The translations under genes and the position numbers were made by a program. This document shows, piece by piece, positions 1 through 5,294 of a DNA stretch of 5,294 nt (the stretch's first letter is position 1; the number at the start of each line of letters is the position of its first letter). The notes under the pieces are model-generated. The model ran no database searches. It was given only the letters and a program-made list of their open reading frames with translations, and had not been told where the DNA came from. The stretch comes from Micrococcales bacterium (GTDB lineage Bacteria > Actinomycetota > Actinomycetes > Actinomycetales > Dermatophilaceae). The stretch is from assembly GCA_003157445.1 (NCBI GenBank), contig PMJN01000126.1, forward strand, positions 1 through 5,294, read 5' to 3'.

Positions 1-202
1 AGACAGGGCCAAGACTCCCAAGTCGCTGCGCGCGGCCGCGTCATGGGCTGGTGCGGTTAACGCTGGTACTGCCAAACAGTGCCGGGTTTGGTTATCGCCC
101 AACAGGATTGAACCCGCAGCCTTCCACCGACAGCCGCAAGAATTTCCCCCCGCCCGCAACGGCCGGGTTTGCGCCCCAGGAGTCCGATGACGGGAGAGGT
201 CC
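1..202. other. Upstream region with no supported gene
   Basis: I see no convincing gene here. On the plus strand the first reading frame is open from the window edge to a TAA at 58-60 (19 codons, ending GWCG), so this could be the tail of an upstream gene, but 19 codons are too few to judge. A 6-bp inverted repeat, CCAAAC at 72-77 and GTTTGG at 86-91 with an 8-nt loop, lies just after that stop and could be a weak terminator; there is no T-tract. The 10-mer GCCGGGTTTG occurs twice, at 81-90 and 162-171. CGCGGCCGCG at 31-40 is a GC palindrome. No convincing -35/-10 pair for the gene that starts at 203 could be picked out, although its promoter probably lies here. Confidence 0.4.
192..199 (+). 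promoter_or_regulatory. Ribosome binding site of the GAP-family gene
   Basis: GGGAGAGG is a purine-rich Shine-Dalgarno match. GGGAG at 192-196 lies 6 nt before the ATG at 203. It supports the ATG at 203 over the out-of-frame ATG at 187. Confidence 0.7.
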
Positions 203-862
203 ATGGACGTTGCTTCGCTACTAACGCTGCTGCTGCTGGCGTTGGCACTGGCAATCCAGCCTTGGTCGGTGCTGGCCGCAGTGCTGCTGGTCACGTCCGA
301 GAGCGGCGTGGCCAAGACGATGGCGTATGTCTTTGGCTGGCTCCTGGCCCTTGCGGCCGTGGCAATCGCCACGATCGCTTTGTACCCGCAGACGCCCAAG
401 GCAGCGTCGAGCTCGACCTGGACGAGCTGGGTCGAGATTGCCTCTGGCGTTGCGCTGGGCGGTTGGTTGCTTGTGCGTTCGCGAAGGCCGGTCGCGGCGC
501 AGCCAGCCGGTACCCAACCGAAGTGGATGTCGCGGCTGGACTCGATGTCACCGCCGCCGGCCTTCGTCCTGGGAGCGTTTCTGCCCAACTACGCCATCGT
601 TGTCGCGGCCGTCAGCAACGTTGTCCAGGCTGGGCTCTCCCAGGCCGGAGCCACCATCGTCCTGGTGGTGTTCATCATCGTGGCCTCAGCCGGAGTTGCC
701 GCACCCCTGCTGTTGTTGGTGTTCCGCCGCAAGGACGCACCCAAGATCTATCAAGAGTGGCGAGTCTGGCTGATTGCCAACGGCCACAAGGTCCTGACGG
801 TCGTCCTTGCTGTAGTCGCTGTCGTTCTCATCGCCAAGGGCGCCGTCGCGCTGGTCGCCTGA
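203..862 (+). CDS. GAP-family (Sap-like) six-helix membrane protein
   Basis: A 219-residue polytopic inner-membrane protein. Hydrophobic segments lie at about residues 4-30, 39-61, 77-92, 119-143, 149-174 and 196-217, so six membrane helices are likely. The polar loop between helices 3 and 4 (about 93-118) carries PKWMSRLDSMSP, a W-x3-LD-type motif that I associate with the GAP / sulfolipid-1-addressing family, followed by a GAFLPNY segment in helix 4. A second charged loop (FRRKDAPKIYQEWR, about 174-187) separates helices 5 and 6. Family members in mycobacteria are linked to export or placement of glycopeptidolipid and sulfolipid, but most relatives in other actinobacteria have no known substrate, so no specific role is claimed. 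The ATG at 203 has a good ribosome binding site and begins directly with the first helix. The gene converges on the E2 gene with 30 nt between stop codons, so it is a separate transcription unit. Some other small multi-helix transporter is possible but less likely. Confidence 0.8.
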   Translation: MDVASLLTLLLLALALAIQPWSVLAAVLLVTSESGVAKTMAYVFGWLLALAAVAIATIALYPQTPKAASSSTWTSWVEIASGVALGGWLLVRSRRPVAAQPAGTQPKWMSRLDSMSPPPAFVLGAFLPNYAIVVAAVSNVVQAGLSQAGATIVLVVFIIVASAGVAAPLLLLVFRRKDAPKIYQEWRVWLIANGHKVLTVVLAVVAVVLIAKGAVALVA

Positions 863-872
863 ACCAGGCGAC
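854..872. terminator. Candidate terminator hairpin between convergent genes
   Basis: GTCGCCTG (854-861), loop AAC, then CAGGCGAC (865-872) form a perfect 8-bp GC-rich stem with a 3-nt loop. The left arm covers the TGA stop of the plus-strand gene, and the whole element lies just beyond the stop of E2 on the other strand. A second palindrome, GACGCGTC, follows at 873-880, and then TTT. There is no real T-tract on either strand, so intrinsic termination would be weak. The position between convergent genes is what favours a terminator role. Confidence 0.45.
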
Positions 873-892
873 GACGCGTCTTTGGGTCTGGC

Positions 893-2341
893 TCAGCCCC
901 AGACCAGTGCCCTGCTCGGGTCGTGCAGTATCGCCGCGACGTCGGCCAGGAAACGTGAGCCAAGATCGCCATCGACCATGCGGTGGTCGAACGAAAGGCT
1001 CAGCTGGGTGACCCAACGAACCTGGATCTCGCCGTTGACAACCCATGGCATCTGCCGGACCACTCCGAAGGCCAGTATCGCGGCCTCGCCCGTGTTGAGG
1101 ATAGGGGTGCCGGTGTCGACACCGAATACGCCAACGTTGGTGATCGTGATCGAGCCACCCGATATGGCCGCCGGCTGCGTCTTGCCCTCGCGGGCCGTTG
1201 ACACCAGGTTGGCCATGGCGTCAGCCAACTGGCGAAGCGACATCTGGTCGGCGTCCTTGATGTTGGGCACGATCAGCCCACGGGGAGTAGCCGCCGCGAT
1301 GCCGAGGTTGACGTAGTTCTTGACCACGATCTCCTGCGCCGCCTCGTCCCAGGTGGCGTTGATCCCAGGGTTGCGGCCGCTGGCGATGATCAGCGCCTTA
1401 GCCACGATCAGCAACGGGCTGACCTTGACATCTCGGAACTCTGGGTCAGTCTTGAGCCGGTCCAGCAGGTTCATCGTGTCGCTCACGTCAACGGTGATGA
1501 ACTCGGTGACGTGTGGAGCCGTAAATGCCGAGGCGACCATGGCCTGCGCGGTGATCTTGCGTACCCCCTTGATCGGGATGCGCCTCTCACGCTCGCCAGC
1601 GCCCAAGATGGCAGGCGCGATGTCTTTCGATGAGCCGGTGCCGCTGACCGACGCGGCCGCGCTGCCGTCTGCGACGTAAGCCTCCACATCGGCTCGGCTG
1701 ACGATGCCATCTTCACCGGACCCGGTGACCTGCGAGAGGTCGACGCCCCGGTCCTTGGCGAACTTGCGTACCGGAGGCTTGGCCAACGCCTTGGCGCCGG
1801 GCGAACGGAACGAGACAGGGGCTGCCGCAAGGGACGCGGGCTGGGCTGGAACGGGCGAGAACGCCTGATTGACCTGGGCGGTCGTCGTGGCCAGGGGGCT
1901 CACAGTCTTGCGAGAGCGACGCATGCCCGAGGTCACTCGTGGGCCGTATCCGACCAGGTTCGCAACCCGCTCACCGCTGGCGGCACCACCGGTGTTGCCG
2001 ACCTCGATCTCGTCATCCTTTGCCGTCGCGCTCGCCGCATCCGCGATCCCGGCAGCCGTCATGGTGGACGGGGCTGTCAGCGGGGCGACATCACCGTCGA
2101 GCCCGTTGTCGATCGAGATGATCGGGGTACCGACCTGCACTGTGTCGCCCTCGGAGACAAGCAGCGCGGTGACCGTGCCGGCGTACGGCACAGGAAGCTC
2201 GACCAGAGATTTAGCCGTCTCTATCTCGACGAAGACGTCGTTGACTTTGACGAGATCCCCGACCTTGACCTTCCAGGTGACGATCTCGGCCTCGACAAGG
2301 CCCTCGCCCGGGTCCGGGAGGTTGAAATGCCTTACAGCCAT
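893..2341 (-). CDS. bkdC: 2-oxo acid dehydrogenase E2, dihydrolipoyl acyltransferase (branched-chain type)
   Basis: The 482-residue E2 core subunit of a cytoplasmic 2-oxo acid dehydrogenase complex; it moves the acyl group from E1 to CoA. Domains in order: one biotinyl/lipoyl domain (about 2-78), with the lipoylated lysine expected at K44 in ETAKS; a long Ala/Pro/Thr-rich linker (about 80-180) that contains LVGYGPR and then a basic RRSRK stretch; a peripheral subunit-binding domain (about 182-223, AKPPVRKFAKDRGVDL then GSGEDGIVSRADV); and the catalytic CAT domain (about 250-482). The CAT active-site motif FDHRMVDGD gives H453 and D457, and TNVGVFG at 401-407 is the usual family segment. Length and single-lipoyl layout fit actinobacterial BkdC-type E2 rather than the multi-lipoyl pyruvate or 2-oxoglutarate E2 proteins. 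The gene is last in the operon, 21 nt after E1 beta, with a weak purine-rich site (GGAA and GGGG, 2359-2351) before the ATG. Substrate preference (branched-chain or pyruvate) is inferred, not shown. Confidence 0.95.
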   Translation of the reverse strand: MAVRHFNLPDPGEGLVEAEIVTWKVKVGDLVKVNDVFVEIETAKSLVELPVPYAGTVTALLVSEGDTVQVGTPIISIDNGLDGDVAPLTAPSTMTAAGIADAASATAKDDEIEVGNTGGAASGERVANLVGYGPRVTSGMRRSRKTVSPLATTTAQVNQAFSPVPAQPASLAAAPVSFRSPGAKALAKPPVRKFAKDRGVDLSQVTGSGEDGIVSRADVEAYVADGSAAASVSGTGSSKDIAPAILGAGERERRIPIKGVRKITAQAMVASAFTAPHVTEFITVDVSDTMNLLDRLKTDPEFRDVKVSPLLIVAKALIIASGRNPGINATWDEAAQEIVVKNYVNLGIAAATPRGLIVPNIKDADQMSLRQLADAMANLVSTAREGKTQPAAISGGSITITNVGVFGVDTGTPILNTGEAAILAFGVVRQMPWVVNGEIQVRWVTQLSLSFDHRMVDGDLGSRFLADVAAILHDPSRALVWG

Positions 2342-2362
2342 GGCTTGTGGCCCCGTTCCGTA

Positions 2363-3343
2363 TCAGTAGGCGAGAGCACGGTCGACACCGTCGAGCACGC
2401 GATCAAGGTCGGGCAGGAACTCTTCTTCGAGCCTGCTGGGCGGGTAGGGCAGGTTGTACCCGCCGACCCGGATCACCGGAGACTCAAGGCTGTAGAAGCA
2501 GCGCTGCTGGATGGCCGCGGCGATCTCCGCACCCATGCCCAGGAACGTCGATGCCTCATGAGTAACGACCAGCCGGCCCGTCTTGTTCACCGACGTTGCC
2601 ACAGCGTCCAGATCCAGCGGGGACAGCGAGCGCAGGTCGATGACCTCGATCGACTTGCCCTCGGCTGCGGCGGCAGCAGCAGCGTCCAGACATACCTTGA
2701 CCATGGGCCCGTAGGCCGCCAGGGTCAGGTGCTCGCCGACGAGCGCGATGTTCGCCCCGAACAGAGGTCGCGGCGCTGAGGTGGCCGTCAGGTCCACTTC
2801 GCCCTTCTCGTGATAGCGCCGCTTGGGCTCATAGAAGATGATCGGGTCGTCGGACTCCACGGCCTGCTGGATCATCCAGTAGGCGTCCTCGGCATTCGAG
2901 CATGCGACGACTCGAAGACCTGCCGTATGGGCGAAATACGCCTCGTTGGACTCGCTGTGGTGTTCGACCGCGCCGATGCCGCCGCCGACGGGTATCCGGA
3001 TCACCATGGGGAGCTTGATCTTGCCCAGCGATCGCGCGTGCATCTTGGCGACCTGGCACGTGATCTGGCTGAAAGCGGGGTAGACGAACCCGTCGAACTG
3101 GATCTCCACGATAGGCCGGTAGCCGCGCAGCGCCATACCGATGGCGGTGCCCACGATGCCGGACTCTGCCAGCGGGGTATCGATGATCCGGTCCTCGCCG
3201 AAGTCCTTCTGGAGGTTCTCGGTGACCCGGAACACGCCACCCAGCTTGCCGATGTCCTCGCCCATGATGACGATCTTGGGATCGCGCTCCATGGCCCGTC
3301 GCAGACCGGCGTTGATGGCCTTGCCGATAGTTACCTTCGACAT
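2363..3343 (-). CDS. bkdB: 2-oxo acid dehydrogenase E1 component, beta subunit
   Basis: A 326-residue transketolase-like beta subunit that pairs with E1 alpha as an alpha2beta2 thiamine-diphosphate decarboxylase. The N-terminal pyrimidine-binding domain runs to about residue 180 and has IVIMGEDIG (25-33) and DTPLAESGIVGTAIG (55-69); E60 is the expected glutamate that activates the thiamine aminopyrimidine. GGIGAVEHHSESNEAYFAHT (111-130) is the loop near the active site and resembles branched-chain E1 beta of actinobacteria. The C-terminal transketolase domain (about 195-320) includes IEVIDLRSLSPLD and the VTHEAS segment. The ATG at 3343 was chosen over an in-frame start at 3391: homologues begin with MSKVTIGKAINAGLR-like sequence, and a GAGGGAGAG ribosome binding site lies just ahead. 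The 3391 start would overlap E1 alpha by 47 nt. The stop of E1 alpha is 1 nt before this ATG, so the two subunits are probably translationally coupled and made in equal amounts. Confidence 0.95.
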   Translation of the reverse strand: MSKVTIGKAINAGLRRAMERDPKIVIMGEDIGKLGGVFRVTENLQKDFGEDRIIDTPLAESGIVGTAIGMALRGYRPIVEIQFDGFVYPAFSQITCQVAKMHARSLGKIKLPMVIRIPVGGGIGAVEHHSESNEAYFAHTAGLRVVACSNAEDAYWMIQQAVESDDPIIFYEPKRRYHEKGEVDLTATSAPRPLFGANIALVGEHLTLAAYGPMVKVCLDAAAAAAAEGKSIEVIDLRSLSPLDLDAVATSVNKTGRLVVTHEASTFLGMGAEIAAAIQQRCFYSLESPVIRVGGYNLPYPPSRLEEEFLPDLDRVLDGVDRALAY

Positions 3344-3344
3344 G

Positions 3345-4532
3345 TCAGTGCTCTCCCTCAAAGCTCGCGGAATAGGCAGCGAACCCAGCACGCTCGGCGT
3401 CGATCAGCGGGTGCTGCTCGACGTAGATGTTGTCGAACATCGACATGGGCTCTGGGTCGGGCATCGCCAGACAGCCCGCGCGAACCCGTCCCGCCAACGC
3501 GTCGGCCTCAGTCTCGACATCGTCGAAGAACGCCGGGTCGGCCTTGAGACTAGAGGTCAGATATGCCTTGAGTCGGGCGATCGGGTCGCGCAGCTTCCAG
3601 ACCTCGACCTCGGCCGAGATGCGGTACTTCGTGGGGTCGTCGGAGGTCGTGTGCGCACCCATCCGGTAGGTGAACGCCTCGATGAGCATCGGCCCCTGCC
3701 CGCTGCGGGCCGAGTTGAGCGCAGCCTTGGTCACGGCGTACACGGCCAGGACGTCGTTGCCGTCCACCCGGACACCGGGGAAGCCGAAGCCGCGCGCGCG
3801 CTGGTAGATCGGGATCCTGCTCTGTCGCTCGACCGGCTGGGAGATGGCCCACTGGTTGTTCTGGCAGAAAAAGACGACAGGTGCGTTCGTGGATGCCGCA
3901 TAGACGAAGGACTCGTTCACGTCACCCTGGGCGCTGGCACCATCACCGAAGTACGCGATGACAGCTGTGTCTCTATCGGGGTCGCCGGTGCCGACTGCGT
4001 GGTCATGCTGGATGCCCATGGCGTAGCCGACAGCGTGCAGAGTCTGGGCGCCGATGACCACGGTGTACAGGTGGAAGTTGTTTTCGTTCGGGTCCCACCC
4101 GCCATGGTTGACCCCGCGGAACATGCCCAGCAGGTTAAGGGGGTTGACCCCGCGACACCAGGCAACGCCGTGCTCACGGTAGGTCGGAAAGGCATAGTCC
4201 TGCGGACGGAGCGCCCGGCCTGAGCCGACCTGAGCGGCCTCCTGGCCGAGCAAGCTTGCCCATAGACCGAGCTCACCTTGGCGCTGCAAAGCCGTGGCCT
4301 CGGCATCGAAGCGGCGAATGAGGACCTGGTCGCGATAGAACCCGCGCAGGTCCTCGTCGCTCAGATCGGCAACGTATTGCGAGTATTCGGGATGATCGAC
4401 GCGCTCCCCCTCGGGGGTGAGCAGCTGGACGAACTCGGCTCCGCCGATGATCTCGGCGACCGGCGCAACCAGCGCTGCTACGGCAGCGGCATCGACGCCT
4501 TCCGGCGGCATCGCGACTTCTTTGTCGCTCAC
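3345..4532 (-). CDS. bkdA: 2-oxo acid dehydrogenase E1 component, alpha subunit
   Basis: A 395-residue E1 alpha subunit, which binds the diphosphate end of thiamine diphosphate and, with E1 beta, decarboxylates the 2-oxo acid and reductively acylates the E2 lipoyl group. The thiamine motif is clear: GDG at 196-198 and NN at 225-226, with about 26 residues between them. YRMGAHTTSDDPTKYR (289-304) is the conserved active-site loop; its HTTSDD closely resembles the HSTSDD that holds the regulatory phospho-serine of mammalian branched-chain E1 alpha, and this is one reason to favour a branched-chain substrate. No kinase is visible here. An N-terminal extension of about 40 residues, containing VQLLTPEGE, precedes the core. 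The start is a GTG at 4532, with AAGGAG 5 nt upstream. An in-frame GTG at 4538 is also possible on paper, but it overlaps that site and leaves no spacer. A stop codon lies in frame upstream at about 4561. The gene is first in the operon. Confidence 0.95.
   Translation of the reverse strand: MSDKEVAMPPEGVDAAAVAALVAPVAEIIGGAEFVQLLTPEGERVDHPEYSQYVADLSDEDLRGFYRDQVLIRRFDAEATALQRQGELGLWASLLGQEAAQVGSGRALRPQDYAFPTYREHGVAWCRGVNPLNLLGMFRGVNHGGWDPNENNFHLYTVVIGAQTLHAVGYAMGIQHDHAVGTGDPDRDTAVIAYFGDGASAQGDVNESFVYAASTNAPVVFFCQNNQWAISQPVERQSRIPIYQRARGFGFPGVRVDGNDVLAVYAVTKAALNSARSGQGPMLIEAFTYRMGAHTTSDDPTKYRISAEVEVWKLRDPIARLKAYLTSSLKADPAFFDDVETEADALAGRVRAGCLAMPDPEPMSMFDNIYVEQHPLIDAERAGFAAYSASFEGEH
3351..3359 (-). 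promoter_or_regulatory. Ribosome binding site of E1 beta, inside the E1 alpha 3' end
   Basis: On the minus strand GAGGGAGAG (3359-3351) encodes the final Glu-Gly-Glu of E1 alpha and serves as the Shine-Dalgarno site for the ATG at 3343. GGGAG ends 9 nt before that ATG. The junction reads TGA, C, ATG. This decides the E1 beta start and indicates translational coupling. Confidence 0.75.
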
Positions 4533-4743
4533 AGGCACTCCTTCTTCGCGAACGCGGGATCACCGCCAGTTCGCCTCGGGCCATGAAACGCGTAGCGGGG
4601 TCTCCGCCGATGCTCTCATAGCAGGGACTACGCGCGCGCGTGTGGCGACGCTCACATTCCTTGCCAGCACACGTTACCTGCAGAAAGCTAAGGAAGCACG
4701 AATCGGGGTGCCGTCGCGATCACAGGCCTACACAGGGGTCAGC
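4533..4743 (-). promoter_or_regulatory. Leader region between the aminotransferase and the bkd operon
   Basis: This 211-nt gap separates two genes on the same strand and is long enough for a promoter and an operator. No strong -35/-10 pair is visible. The best -10-like element is TAACGT (4676-4671, minus strand), with only a poor -35 match, TGCTTC, 16 nt upstream. Close by are an inverted repeat CGTGTG (4639-4644) / CACACG (4668-4673) with a 23-nt spacer, a longer-spaced pair CGCGTAG (4589-4595) / CTACGCG (4628-4634), and GCGAAC (4548-4553) / GTTCGC (4569-4574) near the ribosome binding site. A 16-nt alternating pyrimidine-purine run covers 4629-4644. I see no terminator with a T-tract after the aminotransferase stop, and no thiamine riboswitch pattern. 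Short dyads like these also arise by chance at this GC content. Confidence 0.35.
4538..4543 (-). promoter_or_regulatory. Ribosome binding site that fixes the E1 alpha GTG start
   Basis: AAGGAG (4543-4538 on the minus strand), preceded by AAG, is the strongest Shine-Dalgarno match in the window. It sits 5 nt before GTG at 4532. The earlier GTG at 4538 begins with the last G of this site and so cannot use it. Confidence 0.75.
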
Positions 4744-5294
4744 TCAGAAGGTCCGAGCCACCACGAAGTCCCGAGCGACGTGAAGCAGAAGGTCGTTGGC
4801 GTGGGCCTCGGCGATGGTGCAGCGCGCACCTTCGCCGGGAAAAGCCCGTACGACCAGACCCGCCTTGTCGGCTGCGGTAGCAAATGCCACGGTGTCGGCA
4901 CCCAGTGGCAGCCATACGAAGTTGGCTTGCGACTCAGGAAGCTGCCATCCCTGGTGGCGCAGTTCGGCCACGACTCGCTCGCGTCCGGCCACGAGCGCGT
5001 CAACGCGCTCCTGAAGCTCATCAAAGGCGTCCAAGCTGGCAATCGCTGCACGCTGGGCGATGCTGCTTACACCGAAGGGCAACGCCGTCTTGCGAAGAGC
5101 CTGGGCGACCGGCTCGTGGGCCACGGCATAACCCACCCGAAGTCCCGCCAGGCCGTAGGCCTTGCTGAAGGTCCGCAGGATCGCGACGTTCGGCCGTCCG
5201 GCATAGGTCGCTAGCCCGTCGGGGGCCCGCTGATCGGTGACGAACTCGACATAGGCCTCGTCGATGACCACCAGGATGTCGTCGGCAACCGTAT
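4744..5294 (-). CDS. pat: Pat/HisC-type PLP-dependent aminotransferase (C-terminal part, cut by window edge)
   Basis: The last 182 residues of a fold-type I aminotransferase; the frame is open to the window edge, so the N-terminal half lies outside. Expected PLP residues are visible in fragment numbering: the DEAY motif at 11-14, where the Asp contacts the pyridine nitrogen and the Tyr the cofactor hydroxyl; the Schiff-base lysine K44 in [16 protein letters not shown]; and the phosphate-contacting R52. [11 protein letters not shown] and the EGARCTI segment with the substrate-carboxylate Arg lie near the C-terminus. [19 protein letters not shown] and [11 protein letters not shown] fit the actinobacterial Pat subgroup (aromatic amino acid or histidinol-phosphate transaminase) better than core HisC of a his operon, and no other his gene is visible. 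The alternative name is hisC. The GTG at 5271 is an internal valine, not the start. The gene lies upstream of the bkd operon on the same strand, 211 nt away, so co-transcription is possible but not shown. Confidence 0.85.
   Translation of the reverse strand, partial: TVADDILVVIDEAYVEFVTDQRAPDGLATYAGRPNVAILRTFSKAYGLAGLRVGYAVAHEPVAQALRKTALPFGVSSIAQRAAIASLDAFDELQERVDALVAGRERVVAELRHQGWQLPESQANFVWLPLGADTVAFATAADKAGLVVRAFPGEGARCTIAEAHANDLLLHVARDFVVARTF

Noticed and set aside
87..118. tRNA-like 3' end on the minus strand (GGGTTCAATCC ... ATAACCA)
   Set aside because: The T-stem does not pair (GCGGG against CTGTT), and no matching acceptor 5' strand or anticodon arm is found upstream.
169..1011. A 280-codon plus-strand frame overlapping the GAP-family gene
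   Set aside because: The 203-862 frame gives a clean six-helix protein with a good ribosome binding site. This frame gives an Arg/Gly-rich sequence without pattern and runs into the 3' end of E2.
1869..2369. A 166-codon plus-strand frame opposite the E2 N-terminal half
   Set aside because: It mirrors the lipoyl domain and linker of E2 and has no independent support.
3343..3391. Start of E1 beta at the upstream in-frame codon at 3391
   Set aside because: It would overlap E1 alpha by 47 nt and add 16 residues not typical of the family, while the ATG at 3343 has a good ribosome binding site and matches the usual N-terminus.
3141..4223. A 360-codon open frame on the plus strand, opposite E1 alpha and E1 beta
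   Set aside because: It is antisense to two clearly identified genes, its translation shows no recognisable domain, and long antisense open frames are expected from GC-rich codon bias.
4533..4743. A thiamine (TPP) riboswitch in front of the thiamine-dependent E1 gene
   Set aside because: No CUGAGA-type core or paired helices of that riboswitch class are seen, and these enzymes use thiamine rather than make it.
4417..5214. A 265-codon open frame on the plus strand crossing the leader and the aminotransferase
   Set aside because: It runs antisense to the Pat/HisC gene and the E1 alpha start. No family features are visible, and no ribosome binding site supports it.

Overview
The window is GC-rich bacterial DNA with dense protein coding, and it looks actinobacterial. 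Two things point there: a GAP-family (sulfolipid-1-addressing-protein type) membrane protein, and a two-subunit E1 plus single-lipoyl E2 2-oxo acid dehydrogenase cluster whose sequences resemble actinobacterial BkdA/BkdB/BkdC. The genus cannot be fixed from the sequence alone.

Layout from left to right: positions 1-202 hold no gene I can support, apart from a possible 3' tail of an upstream gene ending at a TAA at 58-60. Positions 203-862 (+) encode a six-helix GAP-family membrane protein. It converges on a minus-strand block, and a short perfect hairpin (854-872) lies over its stop codon. The minus-strand block, in transcription order from the right, contains: the C-terminal part of a Pat/HisC-type class I/II aminotransferase cut by the window edge (5294-4744), a leader of about 210 bp (4743-4533), E1 alpha (4532-3345), E1 beta (3343-2363) and E2 (2341-893).

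E1 alpha, E1 beta and E2 form a tight operon, with gaps of 1 nt and 21 nt. Together they make the decarboxylating and acyl-transferring core of a 2-oxo acid dehydrogenase complex, most likely the branched-chain 2-oxo acid dehydrogenase. The E3 subunit (dihydrolipoyl dehydrogenase) is not in the window and is presumably encoded elsewhere. The aminotransferase upstream could in principle supply 2-oxo acids, but its family usually acts on aromatic amino acids or histidinol phosphate, so a pathway link is only inferred.

No mobile element, CRISPR array, RNA gene or clearly new system is visible. The main points of interest are the GTG start choice for E1 alpha, the translationally linked E1 alpha/E1 beta junction, the unassigned promoter and operator structure of the 4533-4743 leader, and the hairpin between the convergent genes.
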